A stretch of 64,000 bases of DNA, taken from positions 434,001-498,000 of the forward strand of contig JAOTON010000453.1 of assembly GCA_034440635.1 (NCBI GenBank), given 5' to 3'. Positions 24,601 through 37,600 of this stretch are shown one piece after another; position 1 is the first letter of the stretch; every line of letters starts with the position of its first letter. Both the position numbers and the translations under genes were made by a program. Below the pieces are notes generated by a model. That model saw only the letters and a program-made list of their open reading frames with translations. It was not told where the DNA came from and made no database searches. This stretch comes from Lepas anatifera (taxonomy: Eukaryota; Arthropoda; Thecostraca; Lepadidae).

Positions 24601-27600
24601 CACGCTCTTGGCAGGCTTCCCAGGGATGACCACCCAATTACTTATCGCACTACCCCGGTAGAAATAAAAGTGTGAACCATCAATTCGAAATTCAAAGGAT
24701 TAGTCTACCTGTGGACGTTTCACTTCCAACAGGCTTTTAAGCCACCTGGTGAGTGCTGCGATGACTGATTGAAGGCAAGAAAATTACATTTTTGTTTGAT
24801 TTGTATTGTAAAGCGTAAAAACCCAGTTTCTTTTATTTTATTAGGGCCACTCCCAACATGCACACTTGCCCAATTACAGGGAGTATTGGCGTGGGTGTTT
24901 AAGCATCCTCTCCACCGGGTCAGATCGGACACGGAAGGCGGTTCCCCGCCGTGGGGATTGGACCACCGTTAATCCATGCTACCCGATCAGAAGTCATGCA
25001 ACGAAGCCACTAGGCCAGCCCGGTCCATTTTATAGTATCAATGAGTCAGAAACGTATCTAAGAATTTCTCCACGGGCAGGGAACGCACGCGAAAAGAAAC
25101 GCATGCATCACTTTGATACACTTTCTAGCAATGTTCCGCAAATTAATAACCAGATTCACACTCAATGCCGAATGATTGTCCTTTAAACGAATCCCAAACC
25201 TGTGCTCGCAGCCAGAGCCACTTCATAAAGAGGCTGACTCCGCTAAGGGTCAGTCAGGCGACTCTGAGGTAGCTCCTCACTGGCCTCTGAGCTGACTTGC
25301 TGGTGCTCAAAGCTGACTCAGTCAGAATAAGAATACTTTGACTTTCTGACTTAATTAGGTGATCTAAAAATAAGTGACTCAGTCTGTATATTTATTTTAC
25401 ATTGATTGTCTCTGTAATAAAGATTTTATTCACCCGTTTGAAACCACTAAATTCCTGAATCCATAAAGCCTAAAAGCAGCCCCCTCCATAGATAAACTTA
25501 ATGTTTTACACCAAGTCAGAGCATGCTTGAGTACTTGCACCGACATGTTCACAAACTTGCACCGACATGTGCCAATCCACGTGGCCGCACCGAGCGTTAA
25601 CCCTGCTTAGAGGTGACCGTTTCAAGGCCAAGACGCTAAATCCTCGTGCCTTTGGCATGGGAATGGCAGTCACTGGGTTAACAGCGCCCATTAAACTAAT
25701 GGACTTCCATTAGTGCTATGCAGATCTGGAGTGCCGATAGGATATTGATCAAGGTTGAACCCCATCACACCCCAGTTCACAGACACCTGGCGTACTCTGG
25801 TACCCAGTATTCTAGGAAATCCACAGTTGCCCTCATTTCTGGATGATGAAATGTTCTCAGTCAACTCGTCAGCATCCGGTATCAAACCGTATATAAACAG
25901 CCGCCTTCAGCGCAGAATAGACAGTCGTGTTTCGCATTCGCCATTGCGACGGGGAAGTTCTGCCGGTCAGCTCCGTGACATGTGACGAGTGGTGACGAGG
26001 AAGCTGCTGACAGTGCAGAGTGTTGGAACTGCTGCTGAATTACGGCCTGTTCACAACGCCAGGCTAAAAGTGGGAAAATAAATTGGACTGTACAAAAAGT
26101 ATCTTCATCGCCCCACGACGAAGTTCACCGCTTCGCAACCATAATTCACAACCACACCAAAGAGCCCATCTTGGTGAGTCTCCATAATCGCCAGTATCGG
26201 GGTTGGATCTAGTAAGTTATCTTCAAGAGCCAAAAATAAGAACATGTTGGAGTCAGAGTTGGTTCAGAGTCATAGTGATACTGTTTCGGACTCAGCATCG
26301 GCTCAACTACATTTTTGCTTCCATGGCTCAATTTAATGAACCTTTTCAACAAAATTGCGTGATCATGTGGATAAAAACTTTGAAACATACAAACATGTAA
26401 CAACATGATAATTTGTTTTTGACTCAGGTTGTAGTCACGACACCACTGACCCCACAGAGTCAGAGTCACGGTCTGCTCTTTTTTAAATTTCATCAGCCTT
26501 GAGCCATCAACAAGTCCACTACCATGCCCCGCTACTTTCTACGTCTGTAACTGTTAAACAACAATTTTGACTATTTGATACTATCGCATTTTAATCACGA
26601 CGTGGGCCTGAAAAACCATGAACAATCGAGCAGTAAGGATACCGATTTCCATCGCGAGTCAGGAAATTAGAAATCAGATTTATTCGAACAAGATCCACTT
26701 CAGAGGGCTTTCACTTGTCCGAGTCAAACTGTAAATAAAGGGTATAAAGGGATCACAGCCTAAAAATACAAACATGCGTCGACATAAACATTCAATATCG
26801 ATCGACACATTTCCATCATATGCCAACCAGAAATCAAGCGCACGTTTGTCACTATTCAGCACCACGGCGTATCAGCACCGCTCTCAGTTTCTGTCGATAG
26901 TGGGGTGCACCAGGTTGTATTCCCATTTGGTTGAGTATAGATACGCCTCTGTAAAACAAATGGCGGCGACCGACTCCAGAGCGTATCGGCGGCAGAGTCC
27001 GAATGTTGGCACTCCGTGTGTCGCGGCTGTGCACCTCACTCCCCCGCAGGCCGATAGTCTGTCTGATGTGTGCGGGCAGTCCTGTCACCACAGTTCGGTT
27101 CACAGCGGTAACAGTGTGATATTGAATTAATTAATTGCTCAGCAGTGAGCCAGCCAAGCTGCTTAACAGCGTCCGAAACATGATCATAACGCCGGTGCCC
27201 ACATGATGCCGGGTCACAACACGCGCTGCGAAGTTGAACATTTTTTTACACGGTGGATCTGGACTTTTCCGCACGAGCCGTATATAGATAAACAGTACCG
27301 CACAATGGAGAAAACAAGTGCTTCGACGATAGTCTTAAGAGCAGGTCGCGGTATAACGTATCTAGCATGACTCCGTGCTAACAAAACTCCGGTACACTTA
27401 CGCGATAAAACATATATGTGTGATTAGCAATTTAGATGTCGATCCATGCTAGGCCCAAGTTCTGAACCACTCTGGAGTCAGATATTGTAGTCCCGCGAAA
27501 ATATATAGTACATGTCACGCAGCATAGCTGGCGTACCAAGCACTAACATCTTAGTTTTTTGCGTTAACACGCGCATTGACGGGGGTCTGAGCCACCTTCG

Positions 27601-30600
27601 CATTGACGGGGGACGGGTACCCGCCCCCCCCCAAGATCTCGAGACCACGGTAGGTAGCGACAAACGGTAAACGGTGTTGGGCTGCCTATCCACTTCTCCA
27701 CCGAAAATATTTGAACCATTTTTTTCATTTAAGGTCACGAGAGGTCAAAACATGCCGTCACAGGGATAACATGTAAATTCAGTTTTTCGGCCATTACATC
27801 TGAACAAGTAAAGATAGAGCAAAACGACTTAAACTGTATGAATCCTCTCAGCAAGCCGAATCGAATGATATATAATTTGACCTTGCTAGGTCAAATCAAG
27901 GATTTGACCTGACCTGAGGTCAGGTCGGGGTCAAATTATATAAAATACACATCATTAGAACTGCAAAGCCCAGGCGAGTCTAATGCAGCTAAAATAAATG
28001 CTTTATCACTATCCGTTACTGAGTTATTCCGTAAAAACCATTTTTCCCATGTATTTCCAATGGAGAGGTCATGCCTCGTACCTGACCTTAGGTCATCGAT
28101 ATCAAAAATACCGGAACATATTTTAGAGAACTCGGTGGGGCCATTATGTGATATGAGTTTCAATCGGATAAGTTCACCCTGCTCCGACTTATGCTATCTT
28201 AAACTTTTTTTGAGGTCGGATCACTTAACCTGTACTGGTGACCTGACCTGAGATGACCTAACCTTAAAATTTTCACAGAAGTTGTAAAAATGATGAGGGA
28301 AAAGGTATGCCAAGTACGGCGGCGCTACGCGCCGCCGTTTTTCTGCTGTCTCCGAAAAACCCGAGGGGGTTTTGACGGGGGCGGGTACCCGCCCCCGTCA
28401 ATGCGCGTGTTAAGTTTCAGGCCGTTCTGACAAAACCACTGGTGCATGGAGCACAGAGCAGCCTGGAAGCGGGTAACGAACTGCTGGATATTACCTTTCT
28501 TGCTGCTGACAAGAACCTGTGTGTGGTCAGTGTACTGCATGACTGTGACATCGCTGTCGACACACAAACTCAGGTCGTTAGCATACAGCATGTGTGTACA
28601 TCACACAGGATAATGATCCTCCCTGGAAAATTCCAATGTTATTATCCCGAATTCTTTGTTTGATACCACGCATCTGAACTTGCTGGGTGTGTCCCTCAAG
28701 GTAGCTCAAGGGCGTATCCAAGGGGGGCGGCAGGGACAGCCGCCCCTCCCTGAGGGCCTGAAGGGCCCCCTTGAGGACACGAGCCGCGTGAAGCGCCTGC
28801 ACTATGCTCTATGCTGCACTATGCTCGCCTGCACTATGCTCTATGCTGTACTATGCTCGCCTGCACTATGCTCGCCTGCACTATGCTCGCCTGCACTATG
28901 CTCTGTGGCCAAATTTGGCATTTTATACCATACAAGGCCCTCTTAAGCCATCTTCAGCACTCTATTCTGCAACAAGCAGGGCCCTTTTTACCCAACAGAG
29001 CCCTTTTGGCGCTGTCGCGGGGGGCCCTTTTCGGGGCGCCGCCCCTCCCTCAGCGAAATCCTGGCTACGCCCCTGAGGTAGCTGCGGAACCAGCTGGTCT
29101 CTATGCCGCAAAGGTTAAGTTTATGGAGTAATTTCGAGTGCGGCACTACATCAAAATATTTCGAAATATCTAAGAGCATCATAATTAAAATTTTTCCTTC
29201 TTGCATAGCCTGAAGAGCTATGTCAGTGATCACGTGGAGAACTGATTCGGTCTAATGGTGTTTTCTATAGCCGTGTTGTGCATCGGAAAGTGATTTGTTA
29301 TCTTCTAGATAACGAGAGAGTAAACGTTGTACCAATTTAGCAATGGCCGGGAGGATTGATATTGGTCGGGTGGCAGATGGCTCCGCAGCCCCCTTGTCTT
29401 TTGGGATAGGAGTCGCCAGCGTATGTTTCCATTCCTTTGGAGCAAACCAGATTATCAAAGAAGAATTCATTATATCAAGCAGAGAGAAAGCCAATCCCAA
29501 AGAAATATTGTTGAAGCATAAAAATGCTGACTCCACCAACACCTGTGGATTTCGAAGGCCGCATCAGTTATACAAAGCGCTTGAATGTCAATGGGTCGAA
29601 CTTAAAAAGAGCAAGTCATAACACGAGGCAAAAACGTAGGCACGACGGTAGTAGCTGGTGGGACACTGGCCGCTGTAGTTGGCCCGATCGAGACATGAAA
29701 ATCATTCAGTGCATCAGCTGTGATGCTCGGTATAGTACACTGCTGTTGTTTGCGCCAAATAACCGGCTGAAGGACGCGCCACAAGCCACCGCGCCGTCCC
29801 CGACTGATCTCTCTGGTGTACACTGTCATACAATCGCTACGGATGGCAGCTCAGCAGAGGCGGTTCAAGCGCGCATACTCATAGGTTTAAAGTGGTCAGC
29901 CCCGGCATCAACTGCGCTAAACGTTTACACGGGCTGAAACCCAGAACGTAACACCAGAAAGTGATTAGAACTCTACTATCAGTACTTCATCAAGCTTAAG
30001 TTAACCAGTCTGCGATGGACAACAACGCCGTGACCTTCAACCAGCCCATGACCTCGTGACTTCTGACAGTACCGCGTCTCGGAAAAACCTCCTCCGAGTC
30101 TGCGATCTCTGAGCTCCGCCACTACTGTAGCTTCTGACTGACTTCGGCCGTGGTGCAGCCTGCCAGCCTGCAAGTATGGCAATGCAACCTCTGACTAAAC
30201 TTTAAAGACGAGGCGCGACCTCTGACAACGCTGCAGCCCCTGAATGACCTCTGACTACGGTTCCCCGAGTTCTGACACCACTGTGTCCTCAGAATGCACT
30301 GACACCTGTACTGACCTCCGGTGAGGGTGAACTCAGACTGACCTCTGACGGCGTTGTCGGCGACCAGATTGGCCGAGCTGGTGAGCCGCACCTTGTGCTC
30401 GGCACTGGCGACGAAGCAGGCCTCCTTGACCACCACCTGGGCCGCCTGTACGCACCCCTTCCGAGTGCCGCAGAAGACCTGGAGGAGAGGGGCGGCTCAC
30501 ATGCACGGAGGAGCTGCAACGCCAGCTGAGACAGGGCACACGCCCCCAAAACACAATCACACCGGTGATCGAAATGACATGATTAGAGGAGCATGCAGCG

Positions 30601-31551
30601 AATGAACAATTAACTTTCTCAACTCGGTGAAACGCTCATTTTATTGCGCTTTCCGTATACTGGCATACATTCGTCATCGGATATAGTAATTGTACAAGTG
30701 TTTAAAAGAGGAAGTTGTAAAAATTGACATTTCATAAAAATCACGAGTTTTACAAACAACATAAAGTAATCTGACAATTCCAACGTAATTTGGACTTCAC
30801 TAATGCGTTTTTCAATCTATTACCTAAACTCAATTTTGTTACACATCAATCTATGACCTAAACTCATCGTGTTACATGACACGGCGGACTGTGCGTACAG
30901 TGGGCGGCGCCAGTAGTTCAGTGGGCGCTGCCACTGACCAGGGTGGGCTTCTGCTCCGAGTAGGTGTGCAGCACCGAGGCCAGCTTGTAGTTGAGCGACA
31001 GGTCGAACCGGAAGTGGGACCACCTCTCGGAGCAGGGATAGCCCAGCACCACGCGACGCAGCCGCACCGGCCGCAGACTCTCATCCATCCTGCACGGCAG
31101 GGGCGGACCCAGGGTGGGGCACAGGGGCAGAGGCGGACCCAGGGTGGGGCACAGGGGCAGAGGCGGACTCTGGGCGACCTGACAAATCCAAGACCAGGTG
31201 ATTTAAGACATATTATATGGCATAAGCTTTGCACACGGCCGTTATATTCCTTTAAACGATTGATGTGGAAATGTAACTAAACCCAAGCCGTGACGATACT
31301 TCGTGTTTTCAGTGAGGTGGTGGTTGGAGGCATTGGACATTTTGAAATTAACGTCTTAAACTGTCAACAACCTTTGAAGCGCAAAGGAGGCAAGGCACAA
31401 AAAGCGAAACAATACGACTTTACAAAATATCCATTTCTGTTTCGTTATACATCAAAACAAAATATCGAAGAATTGTCCGTGCTAACGGTATACACAAAAA
31501 AACGAGCGCTGACAACGACTGTACCAGCTTCGAGGCGGGCAGCAGGGATTT

Positions 31552-31626
<75 letters not shown>

Positions 31627-34600
31627 CAGGGTCCAGTAAGCAAATCATAACAAAATGAGGAGAATGTAGCTTAATTGACCTTATAAGTTATAAGTTCAAG
31701 ATAAGGTAAGTTATATACAATATGTATATATAATATACCTGATAAGCTGGAGTACAAGCCCCCCCAGTCAATCTTATCTTCTACCCAAGGAAGTGGGGTT
31801 ACCCTAACCCGACGCCTGGATCCACCCGTGGCGCGGCGGCGGTGTTCACCACTCACTTGTGGGTGACCGCCGGCGTCTGCCGGGAGCCCAGCCACTCGCC
31901 GACGTCTTCGGCGTTGGGGATGGTGGCCGACACCGCCAGGAACCTGTTGGAACGACGAACAGCGCACGCAAGGGCGTGTTATATGTGCTGTGATGGTGAT
32001 TAATACACAATTTGTGCCCCGTTGGGATATTTGGGCACAATTGGGATGCACGCCCCCATCGGGTTATTTTGGAGGTCGAATAAAAACACCGGCAGTATCG
32101 CCACCGTACTTGATATAGCTTTTCTTTGATCATTGCTACAACTATAGCCAAAATTGTAAATTTTGGCCTTCTCAGGTCAGGTCACCAGTGCAAGTCACGT
32201 GACCTAGCCTCACATTTAAGATAGCATAAGTCAGAACAAGGCGAACCTATCTGATTGAAACTCATCAAATGATGGTCCCACCGAGTCCTACAAAATATAT
32301 TCTGATGTTTTTGATATCGATGACCTAAGGTCTGGTAAGAGCCATGAACTCTCCATTGGAAATACATTAGAAAAAAATGGTTCAAACTGAAGAACTTAGT
32401 AATGAAGGGTGGTAGAGCGTTTACTTTAACAGCATTAGGTCTGCCTTATCATTGCAGTTCTAACGATATGTATTGCTGACTGGTTCCGCCTCGTACGGCA
32501 CATGGCCGCGCTCATTTAATTATCGACGCGCGGTTTTACTCTTCATAGAGTGGTCGCCGCTACTGTGGCGTCATATCCACTGGTTGTTATAGATAAGATG
32601 ATTTTGCAACCGACATTTTTACTAGGACTGTGCGTTTGGTATTTTGTTAGTTGTATTATTGTTTTTTCTTGTTTCTAGCCTCCTTCTCTGCTACCTAATT
32701 TGGCTTTGACCTGACCTCATTTCAGGTCAAATCCAATGTTTGACCTGATTTGACCTAGCAAAGTCATACAATATATCATTCGAGTCCGCTTGGTGTGACG
32801 ATTGCAATGGTCTGTATGGTTTTACTCTATCTTTACTTGTACAGATGCAATGACTGAAAACCTTCCTTCACATGTTACCCCTATGGTGGCATGTCGTGAC
32901 CTCTAGTGAACTTAAATTTGACCGGACAAAAAGTGGTCAAAAAGTTTTCTATAGAAATTTGAATGGCCTATCCAACACAGTTTACCTTTTTTGCTATCTA
33001 GCACGGTTCTCGAGCCGTGGGCGGGTACCTCTCCCCGTCAAAGCGAAGGTTACTCAGACCCCCGTCAATGCGCGTGTTTACCCACCAGTCCCTTACCTGA
33101 CCGGCGGCCCGGTGGTCTCTGTACCATCCCCGGGCCGGCTCAGCTCATGGGCATTCTTCATGCGGGTCACCACGGCCTCCATGGTGGGCCCACGGTGAGG
33201 GTCGTTCAACAGGTGCACCTAGGAGAGAGGCGCCTTTTAGCGGGTAGTCGGGGGTCAGAGCGAGATCCGGACCAACTTCAGATATCAGTGCTCAGTATAA
33301 AACTGCTCCTCTTTGCGCCGTTGTGCTCTTTCGCAACGTACATACCTACATATATTACCTACCCAAGAGAAGTTCTGTCCAGCAACCGGTTCTCATGCCA
33401 AACTCGCAAGGAGCGGAATGACATCATTTCCGGCTGGTGGTATATTCACCGGCACCGCCTGGGCTCTTTTCGTACACACCACCGCCTGGGGGTCCGACCG
33501 GACCCCTCCCCCTACGATCTCGGGAACCGGAAGTGATACGGAAAAAGTGAAATGACCCTGGAAGCGCCTTACCGACCTCTACTCTGGAGCTTAGTGGATA
33601 GCACCCATGTCTTCTAAGCCACTGGTTCCGGGTTCAAGTCCCGGCGGAGCCTCTGGATAAGTTTCTCTGATCCCCCAAATCCACCCAACAAGGTGAGAGT
33701 TGGTGACGCTGTATGACCTTGGCAGTTGGAAAGTCGTTAAACCCCAACAATTATCATTATTATATCATTTTTTTATTAAATTATATTTTTGCGAAAACTA
33801 TATGCGCTGGGGCCAAACTCCTATTTTCTACATTTGGGAGGTGCATGACACACTATCTCTCCCCCCCAGCATGTAATCACAAGTGGTTCACTGGTGAAGA
33901 CATGCTGGGAGAAAATATGTATTCTCAACATGTCCCGGATTCTGAGATTTAATAATCTGTCCTTGCAAGAAAGGCAAGACAGTTAACCGTAACACTTATC
34001 CGGAATTTCGGCGACTCGCCCTTACGGGAAAGGTGGAGCGCCCTCCCCCGTCCGCTACTCACCCTTAGTTCACACAGCTTACCGACGAAGACAGGCATAC
34101 CACTTGTGACAAAAGCTAACGATTGTCACCAATTTTCACGACTTTACAGCAAGATCTCCAGGCCAAGTCAAAGACCTCATGTTTGTCTCTAACGGCCTGT
34201 TCAGCCTGTCTCGTTGCTTTCTATTGATCAGAATTTCAGGTAACATGCTAGGTATCACATATATCGCCATAATAATCCGCTGAGCAGTAAGAAGACATTT
34301 GCGCTTCAACTCATATAACAGCTATGTAGCCGATTTTGGTACCAGAGTGTTGGGCTGGGTTAAATGTCAAAGATGGCCAATGATCAGTATCTGATATTTG
34401 AGCAGCTTTCTTCACTAGCTAGTTCCGTCTTAGTCGATTGTGACCCATTCCACGCAGAGTTTATAAAAACGGTTCACGAGGTTGTCTAAAAACGTAATGT
34501 TTTCTGGTGCAGCGACGGTGTTATTTTCTTGTCGGCATAGCAGTCTTCGTTGTCATTCCCGCGCGTCGATACGGGTGTCCACGCCAGCTTCAAGGTGCGG

Positions 34601-37600
34601 GGTGGCGGGTATCCGCCCCCAGAACTCAACAACCATGCCAGCTAGCAAAAAACGAAAGACGGCGTTAGCAAGCCCGTCTTCAAATCTACTGGAAATATTA
34701 AAGGGAGATACGCGAAAAAAATTATTCTTGTGGGCTCTTGCTATTTGAAAAATCCTGATAACGAAACTATCAATTATTGTTGCATCTTCGGCAAAATTTT
34801 GGGAGGCCACTCACTTATCGAAATAGGTTAACAGTTCCGATAAATTGTTGAAACCTTCACCCATCACTTACTTTTCGAAAACTATTTAAAGTTGAAAAGC
34901 AATGTTTTTTTGTAATACAAATGTCTGTTCTCCTGTATTTGTATTTGAAATAATTTTAAAAGCTTTTAAAAACTACAAAATGAATTAGTTTGCCCTAGAA
35001 ACGGAAACAACGTAATTACTCAAGTCTTCAGCCGTTTCGTACCTCGGGTCTTGAGTCATTTTCTGCTTCAGCCCCAGGATGACAAAACTTTTGCGTCAGA
35101 TAGGTCGTTTGACCCCGGTATGAGAATTCCCAGGCTTCTGATTGGTTAATTGTGATTTCTTTTATGCCCTATATTTCTGTTTCAAAATAGTTTTGGAATG
35201 TTGTTTTCTAAAGTAATTTTTCTGTAGTAGTTCAAAGTTCTACATCACTGTTTAGGATAAATATGACCTAATTCTTAGAGAAATCGATAGCTTTAGCCGT
35301 GTGTACTTCATATACACCGACATGAGGTGTACCGGTAAAGTCGTCTAGAACTGTCGACTTTGAGAGTAATTTTAAGGCATTTGCAGGCCGAATTCGCAAA
35401 AAATGAGAATAGTACTTCTGAAACAATTTTTTGTGACCTTTTGATCTCTAGCCAATAAATTTTTTTCGCGTATCTCCCATTAACACGCGCATTGACGGGG
35501 GTCTGAGCCACCTTCGCTTTGACGAGGGGGCGAGTACCCGCCCCTAAGATCTCAAGAACCACGGTAGGTAGCGAAAAACGGTAAATGGCGTTGGGTAGCC
35601 GATCCACTTCTCCACCGAAAGTATTTGAACCATTTTTTCAGGTCACATTCAAGGTCACGAGAGGTCAAATCATGTTGTCATAGGGATAACATGTAAATTA
35701 AGTTTTTCGGCCATTTCATCTGAACAAGTGAATATAGAGCAAAACAATTTGAACTATATGAATCCTCGCAGCAAGCCGAATCGAATGATATATAATTTGA
35801 TCTCGCTAGGTCAAATCAAGGATTTGACCTGACCTGAGGTCAGGTCAGGGTCAAATTATATAAAATGCATATCATTAGAACCGCAAAGCCCAGGCGAGTC
35901 TGATGCAGCTAAAACAAACGCTCTATCGCCATCTGTTACCGCGTTATTCAGTAAAAACTATTTTTCCCATGTATTTCCAATGGAGAGGTCATGCCTCGTA
36001 CCTGACCTTAGGTCATCGATATCAAAAATACCGGAACATATTTTAGAGAACTTGGTAGGCTCATTATGTGATATGAGTTTCGATCGGATAAGTTCGCCCT
36101 GCTCCGACTTATGCTGTCTTAAACTTTTTTAGGTCAGGTCACTTGACCTGTGCTGGTACCCTGACCTGAGATGACCTAACCTTAAAATTTTCACAAAAGT
36201 TGTAAAAATGATGAGGGAAAATGTATGCCAAGTACGGCGGGGCTACGCGCCACCGTTTTTTTTTTGCTATCTCCGAAAAAACCGAGGGGGCGGGTACCCG
36301 CCCCCGTCAATTCGCGTGTTAATACAGTTTTTGGTTAGGTCGTTTTCGAGGTCACTAGAGGCCAAATTACGCTCGTATCGGAAAGAACGAAGACTTACGT
36401 TTTGTAGTATACCAGCTGACAGAGCAAAGCTATAGAAAATATGTAAGCACCATTAGAATTGAGAATAAGCACCATTAGAATAATAATATTGACAATCCCC
36501 ATCGAATAACATATCTTATGACATTTACCGGTGGTCAGATCTCAAAAATGACCTAACCTTAAGTCCGGTCAAGGTCGGGATTACGTCACAATGTACAAGA
36601 TTCGAACCGCAGTCACAAGCCAAACACGAAGACGTCACAATAACCGCTCTGTTGTCATTCCCCGCGAACCACAAGCTATCGATATAAAAATCCCATTGCG
36701 AACTCGATGACCTTATTCTGTGAAGTGGAACTCGGATCGATACACTAAGTTTACCATTACGGCTGCGCCTCCCGAACATGTTTAGGCTTGGTCATCAGAC
36801 CTGGGCTGGTGGCCTGACTGGATATGGAAAAAGACCAGGAGGTAACAGGAATACTAAGAACGGTGGCACTGCACACTGCTGCTTTTGGCTACAGATAAAA
36901 ACCTGCGGGAGGGGCTGGCATCCGCCCTTCTGCGTTCAGGCACGTTTAAGTAAACATTCTGTTATGCGGATGTTATGGCTGCGAGAAACAAAAACCGATA
37001 GGGTTGGATGACTTTCAGTTCCGAATCTATTGCGCACAGTTGCTACTTGTGGTTGCAATACTCGATGCTTTGGGATACCGACAAGGTCGGAAAAAACTGC
37101 CACAAATCATTTTAGACAAATTCAAGACGGGAATATGGCGTACTAACTCGCTGGAATGGAGCCATTTTAATGTAATCTGGGATATAGTGAAAGAAGCGCC
37201 CCGTGGATCAAACGCAGCACTAAAATGAACTGGCTCGAAATAAGCAGCACCTTCAGAGCTGTAGGTTTGGAGCCGGTGAAGAAAAAACGATGCCTGCTCC
37301 AGGGCTTCTATTTAACCCTGTTCCTGCTCGGCTCCTGACTGCCCCTGATTCCCGCCGAGGGGGCGGCATCAGCCCCCGAATATCTCCAAATCTACTGGTC
37401 CGGTTCTAAGAATTCACACTGTTTTTGATATCTTGGGCCAAGCCGTGCTTTGAAAATGAAAATTACAGATTTCGAAAATTGTGTGGACGGCGTATACGCC
37501 CTTCTTCTTTGTCTTATATATAATACACATATTTCTTGTTTTTAGGTTCTCCATGACTTTTGGCCCAGTTATCTGGTTTCCACAAAAATTATGCAATGAA

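Larger units (their letters stand above)
27478..29640 (-). pseudogene. LINE reverse transcriptase pseudogene, split by two transposons
   Basis: Three minus-strand pieces read as one Jockey/CR1-like RT. Piece 29640-29084 has PKEWKHTLATPIPKDKG, RPISILPAIAKLVQRLL and LDISKYFDVVPHSKLL. Piece 28698-28414 has GIKQRIRDNNIGIFQGGSLS, MLYANDLSL and then YTDHTQV where the catalytic YADD should be. Piece 27563-27478 has KTKMLVLGTPAMLRDM. A family D MITE (28707-29075) and a family A MITE (27568-28409) separate the pieces; each leaves its target duplication. The catalytic motif is damaged and frameshifts are present, so it is dead. It has the same orientation as HFM1. Confidence 0.85.

Noticed and set aside
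33586..33770. Functional tRNA gene
   Set aside because: A and B boxes are good, but the sequence continues into the family S SINE body and ATT-rich tail shared with four other copies.
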